DNA from: Glycomyces lechevalierae | Lineage (GTDB): Bacteria > Actinomycetota > Actinomycetes > Mycobacteriales > Micromonosporaceae | Reading direction: 5' to 3' | Length of the DNA: 64,000 nt | Assembly (NCBI RefSeq): GCF_027622945.1 | Contig: NZ_JAPZVQ010000010.1 | Location: 109,112 to 173,111, forward strand | In this document: positions 32,290 through 40,009 of the stretch, piece by piece | Position numbering within the stretch: the first letter of the stretch is position 1 | How the letters are laid out: each line of letters opens with the position of its first letter | Translations under genes and position numbers: made by a program | Notes under the pieces: generated by a model | Told to the model about the DNA's origin: nothing | The model's database searches: none | What the model saw: only the letters and a program-made list of their open reading frames with translations

Positions 32290-33356
32290 TGACCGCAGTG
32301 CACGAAGCCCTCAGCCGCCTGTCCGCCGCCGCCGACGCGGGGGCGGCTCCGGCCGCCGCCGACCTCGAGGCGGTGCTGGCCAGCGCGGACGCCGAGCTGA
32401 TGGACGTGGTGGCCGCCGCGGCGCGGCTTCGCTTCCGCCACTTCGGGAACACCGTCAAGCTGAACTACCTGGTGAACCTCAAGAGCGGGCTGTGCCCGGA
32501 GGACTGCAACTACTGCTCGCAGCGGCTCGGTTCGAAGGCGGACGTCCTGAAGTACACGTGGCTGAGCCCGGAGCAGGCGGCCGAGCAGGCCGCGGCCGGG
32601 GTCGCGGGCGGGGCCTCGCGGGTGTGCCTGGTGGCGAGCGGGCGCGGTCCGACCGATATGGACGTCGAGCGGGTGGGCAAGACGATCGCGGCGGTGAAGA
32701 ACGCGGCGCCGGGCGTGGAGGTGTGCGCGTGCCTCGGGCTGCTCAAGGACGGGCAGGCCGAGCGGCTGGCGGATCTGGGCGCGGACGCGTACAACCACAA
32801 CCTGAACACCTCAGAGGACTCGTACGCGGAGATCTGCTCGACGCACACGTTCAACGACCGGGTCGACACGGTGAACGCCGCGCACGGCGCGGGGCTCTCG
32901 CCGTGCTCGGGGCTCATCGCGGGCATGGGGGAGTCGGACGCCGACCTCGTCTCGGTCGCGTTGGGGCTCAGAGGGCTCGATGTGGACTCGATCCCGGTGA
33001 ACTTCCTGCTGCCGTTCGACGGCACGCCCCTTGAGGACACGTGGGAGCTCGACCCGCGCCGGTGCCTGCGCATCCTGGCGATGGTGCGCTTGGCGAACCC
33101 GGCGGCGGAGGTGCGCCTCGCGGCGGGCCGCGAGGTCCACTTGCGGCAGATGCAGGGCGTGGCGCTGCAGATCGTGAACTCGATCTTCCTGGGGGACTAC
33201 CTGACCAGCGAGGGCCAGGCCGCGAAGGACGACCTCGCGCTCATCGCCGACGCCGGCCTGGTGCCGCTCGGGCTCGAGTCGGCCCCTGAAGCGGTGCGGG
33301 AAGCGGTGAAGCCCCGCAAGCGCGGCGCGGGCACCGACGTGGCCCCGAACGCGTGA
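32289..33356 (+). CDS. bioB: Biotin synthase
   Basis: This 355-residue radical SAM enzyme inserts sulfur into dethiobiotin. The [4Fe-4S] CxxxCxxC motif is at Cys69, Cys73 and Cys76 ([14 protein letters not shown]). Further BioB signatures are [27 protein letters not shown] and the C-terminal [13 protein letters not shown]. The Arg of the [2Fe-2S] site lies in [13 protein letters not shown]. No other bio genes are nearby. The ATG has no ribosome binding site and lies seven bases after a CAAGAT hexamer, so the mRNA may be leaderless. Confidence 0.95.
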   Translation: MTAVHEALSRLSAAADAGAAPAAADLEAVLASADAELMDVVAAAARLRFRHFGNTVKLNYLVNLKSGLCPEDCNYCSQRLGSKADVLKYTWLSPEQAAEQAAAGVAGGASRVCLVASGRGPTDMDVERVGKTIAAVKNAAPGVEVCACLGLLKDGQAERLADLGADAYNHNLNTSEDSYAEICSTHTFNDRVDTVNAAHGAGLSPCSGLIAGMGESDADLVSVALGLRGLDVDSIPVNFLLPFDGTPLEDTWELDPRRCLRILAMVRLANPAAEVRLAAGREVHLRQMQGVALQIVNSIFLGDYLTSEGQAAKDDLALIADAGLVPLGLESAPEAVREAVKPRKRGAGTDVAPNA

Positions 33357-33423
33357 CGGCGCGGGCGACCGAGGTCGACGCCGCGCCGATGCCGTTGGCG
33401 GACAACCGGTCCTGGAAGGACCG

Positions 33424-34446
33424 CTAGGGGACGAGCCGCGCCGTGGACTCGCGGACGACGAGCTCGGTGGCGAGTTCGAGGCGCGGCGAGTCGATGTCGT
33501 TGCCGGCGGCCATCTCCAGGACCGTGCGGGCGGCGAGCGCGCCCATCTCGGCGAGCGGCTGGCGGATCGTCGTCAAAGGCGGGCTGCACCAGCGCGACTC
33601 GGGCAGGTCGTCGAAGCCGATGACGCTCACGTGCTCGGGAATGCGCAGGCCGGCCTGGCGGATCGCCTCGTACGCGCCGAAGGCCATCTGGTCCGAGGAG
33701 GCGAAGATCGCGGTGGGCGGCTCGGGCAGGCGCATGAGCGAGGTGGCGGCGTCGAAGCCGGACTGGTGGTAGAAGTCCCCGTCGTAGATCAGCGTGGGGT
33801 CGTAGGTGAGGCCGGCCGCGTCGAGGGCGGCGCGGTAGCCGTCGAAGCGGGCCCGGGAGCACAGCACCTGCTTGGGGCCGTGGATGAAGCCGATGCGCGT
33901 GTGACCCAAGGAGATCAGGTGCTCGGTCGCGGCGAGGCCGCCGGCCCAGTTGGTGGCGCCGATGGCGGGGGCGTCCATCGTCGGGCCGCCCGAGGGGTCG
34001 AGCACGACCATCGGGACGCCGAGGTGCCGGAGCTGTTCCAGGATGGGGGAGGCCAGTTGGGAGACCACCAGGATCACGCCGTCGGAGGCGCGGGTGCGGA
34101 GGTTGTCCAGCCACTGCTCGGTGGAGGCGCGGCGGCGGTGGACCGCGGACACGACGGTGCCGACGCCGGCGGCGTGGGCCGCGTCCTCGACCCCGCGGAT
34201 GATCTCGACCGCCCACGGGCTGTCCAGCTCGTTGAAGACGAGGTCGACCAGGCGGGCGCGGCTGGGCGCGCGGGTGGAGCGGCGGCGCTGGTACCCGCGT
34301 TCGTTCAGCAGTTCCTCGACGCGCTTGCGCGTCTCGGGCGCGACGTCCGAGCGGCCGTTGATGACGCGCGACACGGTCGGCACGCTGACGCCGGCCTCGT
34401 CGGCGATCGCGCGGATCGTGATGCGCCCGTGTTCGTCTTCGCTCAA
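33424..34446 (-). CDS. LacI-family transcriptional repressor of the adjacent sugar operon
   Basis: This 340-residue regulator has the LacI helix-turn-helix at its N-terminus (ITIRAIADEAGVSVPTVSRV, then INGRSDVAPETRKRVEELLN, the hinge helix) and a periplasmic-binding-protein-like ligand domain (residues 65-335) with GVILVVSQL, RIGFIHGPKQVLC and VIGFDDLPESRWCSPPLTTI. It diverges from a GH3 glycosidase gene with 267 bp between starts, and several palindromes in that gap are candidate operators. The inducer is likely the operon's substrate sugar. Translation start ATG at 34446 with AGGAGG close by. Confidence 0.93.
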   Translation of the reverse strand: MSEDEHGRITIRAIADEAGVSVPTVSRVINGRSDVAPETRKRVEELLNERGYQRRRSTRAPSRARLVDLVFNELDSPWAVEIIRGVEDAAHAAGVGTVVSAVHRRRASTEQWLDNLRTRASDGVILVVSQLASPILEQLRHLGVPMVVLDPSGGPTMDAPAIGATNWAGGLAATEHLISLGHTRIGFIHGPKQVLCSRARFDGYRAALDAAGLTYDPTLIYDGDFYHQSGFDAATSLMRLPEPPTAIFASSDQMAFGAYEAIRQAGLRIPEHVSVIGFDDLPESRWCSPPLTTIRQPLAEMGALAARTVLEMAAGNDIDSPRLELATELVVRESTARLVP

Positions 34447-34523
34447 GGGTCCTCCTGGTCGTTCCTGCCCAACCGTAGTGCCGACATCTTATAGCGGCTC
34501 CTCTGGGCTCCCGGATTCCACCC

Positions 34524-34661
34524 GAAAGTTTCGAGAACTTTCCTCGCTCAAGAGCCGTGGGCAAACGCATCCCACGATGAAATCAAGCCTAGAAGTACCC
34601 CGTCATCAATGTTATGGTGTGCAAACCTGCATCGAAAACGATCAGAAAAGTTTCAGAAACT
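34524..34661. promoter_or_regulatory. Candidate LacI-type operators between the repressor and GH3 genes
   Basis: Three palindromes lie in the 267-bp divergent gap: GAAAGTTTCGAGAACTTTC (34524-34542; 7-bp arms), ATCGAAAACGAT (34631-34642) and AGTTTCAGAAACT (34649-34661; 6-bp arms around one base). The first and third share AGTTTCnGA(G)AACT, so one protein could bind both and loop the DNA. The adjacent LacI repressor is the likely ligand (inference). Confidence 0.6.
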
Positions 34662-34713
34662 ATCGGCCCGGAACCACCTGTTCCAGCGTTCCGGGCCGCT
34701 TGAGTGGAGCAGC

Positions 34714-37038
34714 ATGGACACCCACACCCCCGCGGACGCGGCCGAAAGGGCCGCCGGTCTGGTCAAGCGAATGACGCTCGAGGAGAAGTGCGCGCAGCTG
34801 TACAGCCTGTGGCGCGGCGTCGACGCGGACGCCGGCGACATGGCCCCGCACCAGAGCGAGCAGTCCGGCGCGGTCTCCGAGGACGAGGCCATCGCACACG
34901 GGTTGGGCCAGCTCACCCGCCCCTTCGGCTCGGCCCCCGTGCCGGCCGCCGAAGGCGCCGCCAACCTCGCCGCCCTCCAGGAGCGCATCCGCGCCGCGAG
35001 CCGCTTCGGCATCGCCGCCCTCGCCCACGAGGAATGCCTCACCGGCTTCATGGCCCACGGCGCCACGATCTTCCCGACCGCCCTCGCCTGGGGCGCGACC
35101 TTCGACCCCGAGCTCATCGGCGCGATGGCCCAGCAGATCGGCGTCACGATGCGCAGCGTCGGCGTCCACCAGGGCCTCGCCCCCGTCCTCGACGTCGTCG
35201 CCGACTCCCGCTGGGGCCGGACCGAGGAGACCATGGGCGAGGACCCGTACCTCACGGGCACCCTCGCGACCGCGTACGTCTCGGGCCTGCAGGACTCCGG
35301 GATCATCGCCACCCTCAAGCACTTCGCCGGGTACTCCGCCTCGCACGCCGCCCGCAACTTCGGCCCGGTCTACATGGGCCCGCGGCAGTTCGCCGAGACG
35401 TACCTGACCCCGTTCGAGATGGCCGTGCGCATCGGCCGCGCCGGCTCCGTGATGCCCTCGTACGCCGCCAACGACGGCGTCGCCTCCCACGCCAACCCCC
35501 AACTCCTCCAGGGGGTCCTGCGCGACGAATGGGGCTTCGACGGCACCGTCGTCTCCGACTACTTCGGCGTCAACTTCCTCAACTCGCTCCACAGCGTCGC
35601 CGCGGACAAGTCGGAGGCCGCCGTCCTCGGCCTCGCCGGCGGCGTGGACGTCGAACTGCCCGGCGTCGACTGCTACGGCGGACCGCTCCAGTCCGCCGTC
35701 GCCGCCGGCCGCATCGACGAGGGTGTCGTCGACCGCGCCGTCGAACGCGTCCTCACCCAGAAGATCCAGCTCGGCCTGCTCGACGAGCTCCCCGCGCCCG
35801 CCGCCGAGATCGACCTCGACCCGCTCGAGGCCCGCGCGCTGGCCGCCGAGGTCGCCCGCAAGTCGATCGTGCTCCTCGCCAACGACGGCGCGCTCCCGCT
35901 GGACTCCCAGCCCGGCCGCATCGCCCTCGTCGGGCCCGTCGCCGACGACAAGGCCGTCATGCTCGGCTGCTACGCCTTCCCGAACCACCACGGCCGCAAC
36001 GACGCCGCGAGCATCGACTCGAACGACCCCTACCCCCACGTGGACATGGGCGTCTCGATCGCGACCCTCGCCGAGCGCCTCGCCGCCGACCTGCCCGGCG
36101 CGGCCATCGAACACCTCGCCGCCGGCTCCGTCCTCGACGCCACCGACGCCGAGATCGCCGCCGCCGCGAACGCTGCCGCCGCTGCGGACCTCGCCATCGT
36201 CGCCGTCGGCGACCGCTCCGGCCTCTTCGGCCGCGGCACCTCCGGCGAAGGCTGCGACGCCCCCTCGCACGCGCTGCCCGGCCGCCAGCCCGAGCTGCTC
36301 GAAGCCGTGCTCGACTCGGGCACGCCCACCGTCGTCGTCGTCATCTCCGGCCGCCCCTACGCGCTCGGCACCGCCCCCGACCGGGCCGCCGCGATCGTCC
36401 AGGCGTTCCTGCCCGGCCAGGAGGGCGCGGGCGCGATCAGCGCCGTGCTCACCGGCGCCGCGGAACCCGAAGGCCGCCTCCCCGCCGGCGTCCCGGCCCG
36501 CCCCGACTCCCCGCCCGCCACCTACCTCGCCCCCGAACTGGCCCGGCGCTCCTCGGTCTCCTCCGTCGACCCGACCGCCCAGTACGTCTTCGGCCACGGC
36601 CTCTCGTACACGCAGTTCGAATGGGACGCGGCGACGCTCCTGTCCGGCCCCGAGGTCGCCCCCGACGGGACCGTCGAGCTCTCCGTCCGCGTCCGCAACT
36701 CCGGCGCCCGCCACGGCACCGAGGTCGTGCAGCTCTACCTCCACGACCCCGTCGCCTCCGCCGTCCGCCCCGTGCAGCGCCTCGTCGGCTTCGCCCGGCT
36801 CGACCTGGCCCCCGGGGAGACCCGCGAGGCCCGCTTCGCCATGCCCGTCGACCTGGCCGCGTTCGTGGGCGTCGACGGCTCGTGGGTCGTCGAGGCCGGC
36901 GCGCTCGAACTGCGCCTCGCCCGCTCGGCCGCGGACACCGCGGCCGCGCTGAACGTCGAGGTCACCGGCACCAGGCGCCTCGAGCCCGGGACCCGCGCGC
37001 TGGCGACCCAGGTCACCTCCGCGACCGTTGTCGGATAG
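34714..37038 (+). CDS. Glycoside hydrolase family 3 (beta-glucosidase/beta-xylosidase type)
   Basis: This 774-residue enzyme has the GH3 plan: an N-terminal TIM barrel with GVHQGLAPVLDVVADSRWGR, a TLKHFAGYSAS segment (substrate-binding Lys-His) and the nucleophile Asp282 in VVSDYFGV; then the alpha/beta sandwich with the acid/base region (DRSGLFGRGTSGEGCD); then a C-terminal fibronectin type III-like domain (YVFGHGLSYTQFEWD). No signal peptide, so it acts on imported oligosaccharides. The VVSDYFGVNFLNSLH pattern resembles beta-xylosidase-like GH3 members more than BglX. The substrate is not certain. It opens a four-gene operon facing a LacI repressor. Confidence 0.93.
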   Translation: MDTHTPADAAERAAGLVKRMTLEEKCAQLYSLWRGVDADAGDMAPHQSEQSGAVSEDEAIAHGLGQLTRPFGSAPVPAAEGAANLAALQERIRAASRFGIAALAHEECLTGFMAHGATIFPTALAWGATFDPELIGAMAQQIGVTMRSVGVHQGLAPVLDVVADSRWGRTEETMGEDPYLTGTLATAYVSGLQDSGIIATLKHFAGYSASHAARNFGPVYMGPRQFAETYLTPFEMAVRIGRAGSVMPSYAANDGVASHANPQLLQGVLRDEWGFDGTVVSDYFGVNFLNSLHSVAADKSEAAVLGLAGGVDVELPGVDCYGGPLQSAVAAGRIDEGVVDRAVERVLTQKIQLGLLDELPAPAAEIDLDPLEARALAAEVARKSIVLLANDGALPLDSQPGRIALVGPVADDKAVMLGCYAFPNHHGRNDAASIDSNDPYPHVDMGVSIATLAERLAADLPGAAIEHLAAGSVLDATDAEIAAAANAAAAADLAIVAVGDRSGLFGRGTSGEGCDAPSHALPGRQPELLEAVLDSGTPTVVVVISGRPYALGTAPDRAAAIVQAFLPGQEGAGAISAVLTGAAEPEGRLPAGVPARPDSPPATYLAPELARRSSVSSVDPTAQYVFGHGLSYTQFEWDAATLLSGPEVAPDGTVELSVRVRNSGARHGTEVVQLYLHDPVASAVRPVQRLVGFARLDLAPGETREARFAMPVDLAAFVGVDGSWVVEAGALELRLARSAADTAAALNVEVTGTRRLEPGTRALATQVTSATVVG

Positions 37039-37052
37039 TATGAGCGCGACGT

Positions 37053-37067
37053 TGGAAAACGTTTACA
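37053..37067 (+). promoter_or_regulatory. LacI-type operator core AAACGTTT between GH3 and oxidoreductase genes
   Basis: TTGGAAAACGTTTAC (37053-37067) holds the palindrome AAACGTTT with the central CG typical of LacI/GalR operators. It lies in the 54-bp gap between the GH3 stop and the Gfo/Idh gene start, with a TAGTAT hexamer at 37036-37041. A second, internally regulated promoter is possible. Confidence 0.5.
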
Positions 37068-37092
37068 GACCCTCGTGACGAAGGAGTCCACT

Positions 37093-38190
37093 GTGTCTTC
37101 CCCCTACCGCCTCGCCGTGGTCGGCACCGGCGGCATCGCCGGGCTGCACGCCGGCCAGTTGCGCGACCACCTCCAAGGCCGCATCGAGCTGGTCGCGGCC
37201 GTCGACCCCGACGCCGAGCGCCTGGAGGCGTTCAAGGAGCAGTTCGGCGTCGAGCGCGGCTACGCCTCGATCGAGGAGCTGCTCGCCAACGAGACGCTCG
37301 ACCTGGTCGACCTGTGCACGCCGCCCGTGGCCCACGCGCCCGGCGCGATCGCGGCCCTGGAGGCCGGCGTGGGCGTCGTCTGCGAGAAGCCCCCGGCGCT
37401 GAGCCTCGAGGAGTTCGACGCGGTCGCGGCCGCCGCGTCCGCCTCGACGGCCGACTTCGCGCTCATCTCCCAGCACCGCTTCGGCTCCGCCGCCGAGCGC
37501 GTGCGCAGCATGATGGCCTCCGGCGTCCTCGGCCGCCTGGCCGTCGCGAAGTGCGACACCCTCTGGTACCGCCCCGAGGAGTACTTCGCGGTCGAATGGC
37601 GCGGCCGCTGGGAGACCGAGGGCGGCGGCCCGACCATGGGCCACGGCATCCACCAGATCGACACGCTGCTGTCGCTCGTCGGGCCCTGGTCCGAGGTGGT
37701 CGCCACCGCGCACCGCCACCGCCGCATCACCAACACCGAGGACGTCTCGCACGCGATCGTCACCCTCGAATCCGGTGCGTCCGTGGTCATCACCAACTCG
37801 CTGCTCTCCCCGCGCGAGGTCTCGCAGATCCGGCTCGACTTCGACAACGCCACCGTCGAACTCGACCACCTCTACGGCTACGGCGACGATGATTGGAGCG
37901 TGTACCCGATCGACGACGCCGCCGAGGAGGTCAACCGCGCCTGGGCGGGCGAGCCGCGCGGCAAGTCCTCCGGCCACTACGCCCAGTTCCTGCGCATCGC
38001 CGACGCCCTCGACGGCAAGGCCGCCCCGCCGGTCACCGTCGAGGACGCCCGCCGCACGCTCGAACTGCTCGCCGCGATCTACGCCTCCGCCTTCACCGGC
38101 AAGCGCGTCCGCGCCGGCGAGATCGACCCGACCTCGCCGTTCTACCAGCGCATGGACGGCACCGGCGCCCCGTGGCCCGACCGCAAGTGA
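37093..38190 (+). CDS. Gfo/Idh/MocA family NAD(P)-dependent sugar oxidoreductase
   Basis: The 365-residue enzyme starts SSPYRLAVVGTGGIAGLHAG with the Rossmann GxGxxA/G motif. The catalytic VVCEKPPAL (EKP) motif follows near residue 100, and MGHGIHQIDTLLSL, with the active-site His, near 190. The family oxidises sugars, inositols or their acids. The start is GTG at 37093, with AAGGAG six bases upstream; an earlier in-frame GTG at 37075 has no such site. It sits between GH3 and a DUF6807 gene, so it likely processes the monosaccharide released by the glycosidase or a derivative. Confidence 0.92.
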   Translation: MSSPYRLAVVGTGGIAGLHAGQLRDHLQGRIELVAAVDPDAERLEAFKEQFGVERGYASIEELLANETLDLVDLCTPPVAHAPGAIAALEAGVGVVCEKPPALSLEEFDAVAAAASASTADFALISQHRFGSAAERVRSMMASGVLGRLAVAKCDTLWYRPEEYFAVEWRGRWETEGGGPTMGHGIHQIDTLLSLVGPWSEVVATAHRHRRITNTEDVSHAIVTLESGASVVITNSLLSPREVSQIRLDFDNATVELDHLYGYGDDDWSVYPIDDAAEEVNRAWAGEPRGKSSGHYAQFLRIADALDGKAAPPVTVEDARRTLELLAAIYASAFTGKRVRAGEIDPTSPFYQRMDGTGAPWPDRK

Positions 38191-38233
38191 CCGCCCGACC
38201 AGCCAGACCGAGCTTCGACTGGAGAGAACACCG

Positions 38234-39145
38234 ATGACGCTGCACCTCGCCGACGACGGCACCGCCCTCTCGATCACCAAGGGGGACCTCGAGATCCTGC
38301 GGTACGTCTACCGCCCGGACAACGCCCAGTTCGAGTCCCCGCGGCCGTACTTCGAGCCGCTGCGCGACCTCGCGGGCAACCAGGTGAGCCTCTACCGCCC
38401 GCACGACCACGTGTGGCACAAGGGCATCGCCCTCTCGATCCCGAACGCCGGGCCCGAGAACTTCTGGGGCGGCGCCACCTTCCGCCGCGGCAAGGGCTAC
38501 GTGGACGAGAAGAACGACGGCTCCATGGTCCACCAGGAGTTCACCGAGCTGACCTCGGACGAGAACGGCGTCAAGGCCGTCGAGCGCCTCGACTGGGTCA
38601 CCCAGGACGGCCGCCACTTCTTCTCCGAGACCCGCTCCTTCGCGATCACCGTCCTCACCGACGACACGTGGGTGCTGTCCTTCACGACCGCGTTCACCAA
38701 CGACACCGGGGACACCGTCGTCATGGGCAGCCCGACGACCGAGGGGCGCGAGAACGCCGGCTACGGCGGGTTCTTCTGGCGCGGGCCGCGGTCCTTCACC
38801 GAGGGCCGCGTCTACACCGCCGAAGGCGAAGGCGGCGACGAGAAGATGGGCGTGCGCGGCGACTGGCTGGCCTTCCGCGGCAAGCACGACTCGGTCGACG
38901 CGGTCTCGACGCTGGTCTTCACCGACCACGCGGAGAACCCGACCGCGCCGGTCAAGTGGTTCGTGCGCACGACCCCGTTCGCCGCGGTCTGCCCCGCGCC
39001 GTTCTTCGACACCGAGCTGCCGATGGCGCCCGGCGACACCGTGACGCTGCGCCACGCCGTCGCGATCTGCAACGGCGACACCGGGATCGACGGGGCCGCG
39101 AAGGCCGCCGAGCTGGCCGCCGCCGAACTGGCGCGGCTGGGCTGA
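38234..39145 (+). CDS. DUF6807 (PmoA-like) family protein
   Basis: This 303-residue protein reads ILRYVYRPDNAQFESPRPYF near its start and PHDHVWHKGIALSI, with the conserved His pair, then GGFFWRGPRSF. It matches DUF6807/PmoA-like proteins found beside Gfo/Idh/MocA genes in sugar clusters. The fold is expected to be a beta sandwich like galactose mutarotase, and the His pair (H-D-H-x-x-H) hints at metal or sugar binding. Enzymatic role unproven. GGAG precedes the ATG by nine bases. It follows the oxidoreductase by 43 bp and ends 2 bp before the cupin gene. Confidence 0.88.
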   Translation: MTLHLADDGTALSITKGDLEILRYVYRPDNAQFESPRPYFEPLRDLAGNQVSLYRPHDHVWHKGIALSIPNAGPENFWGGATFRRGKGYVDEKNDGSMVHQEFTELTSDENGVKAVERLDWVTQDGRHFFSETRSFAITVLTDDTWVLSFTTAFTNDTGDTVVMGSPTTEGRENAGYGGFFWRGPRSFTEGRVYTAEGEGGDEKMGVRGDWLAFRGKHDSVDAVSTLVFTDHAENPTAPVKWFVRTTPFAAVCPAPFFDTELPMAPGDTVTLRHAVAICNGDTGIDGAAKAAELAAAELARLG

Positions 39146-39147
39146 CG

Positions 39148-39867
39148 ATGGGCGGCTTCCCCGGCGGCACGGCCGTCTCACTCGTCACCGTCTACGACTG
39201 GCCCACTGTGGACGGTCAGGCGGGCGGCAGCCCGCATTTGCACACCGCCTCCACTGAGGGGTACGTCGTCACGAGCGGCACCGGCGCGGTCGAGACGCTC
39301 TCGGGGAACGGCTACCAGCGGCACGACCTCGCGCGAGGGACCGTCCTGTGGTTCACCCCTGGGACGGTCCACCGCCTGATCAACGGCTCCGGCGACCTCC
39401 AGCTCGTGGTGGTCATGCAGAACGCCGGCATCCCCGAGGCCGGGGACGCCGTGTTCACCTTCCCCGAAGCGACCCTCGCCGACCCGGAGGCGTACTCCGC
39501 CGCCGCATCGGCACCGGCCGCCCCGGGCCTCACCGAGACCGAACGCGGCGAGGCCACCCGCGCCCGCCGGGACCTCGCCGTCGACGGCTTCCTCGCTCTG
39601 CGCGAACGCGTCGAAGCCGAGGGCCCGGCGGCCATGAAACCCTTGTGGGACAGTGCGGCCCGGCTCGTCTCGTCCCGCACCGAGACCTGGCGCAAGCTCT
39701 GGGCCGACGGACCCAAGGCCCAGGCCGACGCCACGGGCGCCCACTTGGACGCCCTCGCGAAGGCCGACCCTGCCCACCTCTGCGACGCCCACGTCGCCGA
39801 CGCGGGCGGCCCGGCCGCCAAATGGGGCATGTGCGGACGCCTCGAGACCTGGGACCTGCGCCCCTGA
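39148..39867 (+). CDS. Cupin-domain protein (sugar-operon member)
   Basis: In the first 110 residues of this 239-residue protein is a cupin barrel: GGSPHLHTASTEGYVV (cupin motif 1 with the H-x-H...E metal ligands), then GTVLWFTPGTVHRLIN (motif 2 with P-G-x-x-H). The C-terminal 120 residues are helical and Ala/Arg-rich with Cys residues (LCDAHVAD, GMCGRLETWD). Cupins in such operons can be isomerases, epimerases or sensors. It starts 2 bp after the DUF6807 stop and is the last gene of the operon; a hairpin follows. Confidence 0.85.
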   Translation: MGGFPGGTAVSLVTVYDWPTVDGQAGGSPHLHTASTEGYVVTSGTGAVETLSGNGYQRHDLARGTVLWFTPGTVHRLINGSGDLQLVVVMQNAGIPEAGDAVFTFPEATLADPEAYSAAASAPAAPGLTETERGEATRARRDLAVDGFLALRERVEAEGPAAMKPLWDSAARLVSSRTETWRKLWADGPKAQADATGAHLDALAKADPAHLCDAHVADAGGPAAKWGMCGRLETWDLRP

Positions 39868-39872
39868 CCGAA

Positions 39873-39924
39873 CGGACCACGGGCCGGGCGTCCACCACCG
39901 GAACGCCCGCCCCATTGTGGTCCG
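39873..39924 (+). terminator. Nested hairpin ending the sugar operon
   Basis: CGGACCAC (39873-39880) pairs with GTGGTCCG (39917-39924), with GGGCGT/ACGCCC (39886-39891 and 39903-39908) and GGGC/GCCC pairs nested inside. It begins 6 bp after the cupin stop. Confidence 0.55.
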
Positions 39925-40009
39925 CGAGGCTCGCCGCCACCGCCCGCGCCGTCCCTACCTGACCGTGTGGCTCCGGTTACCATTGCGGCTGGACTTCGAA
40001 GGAGCGCAG

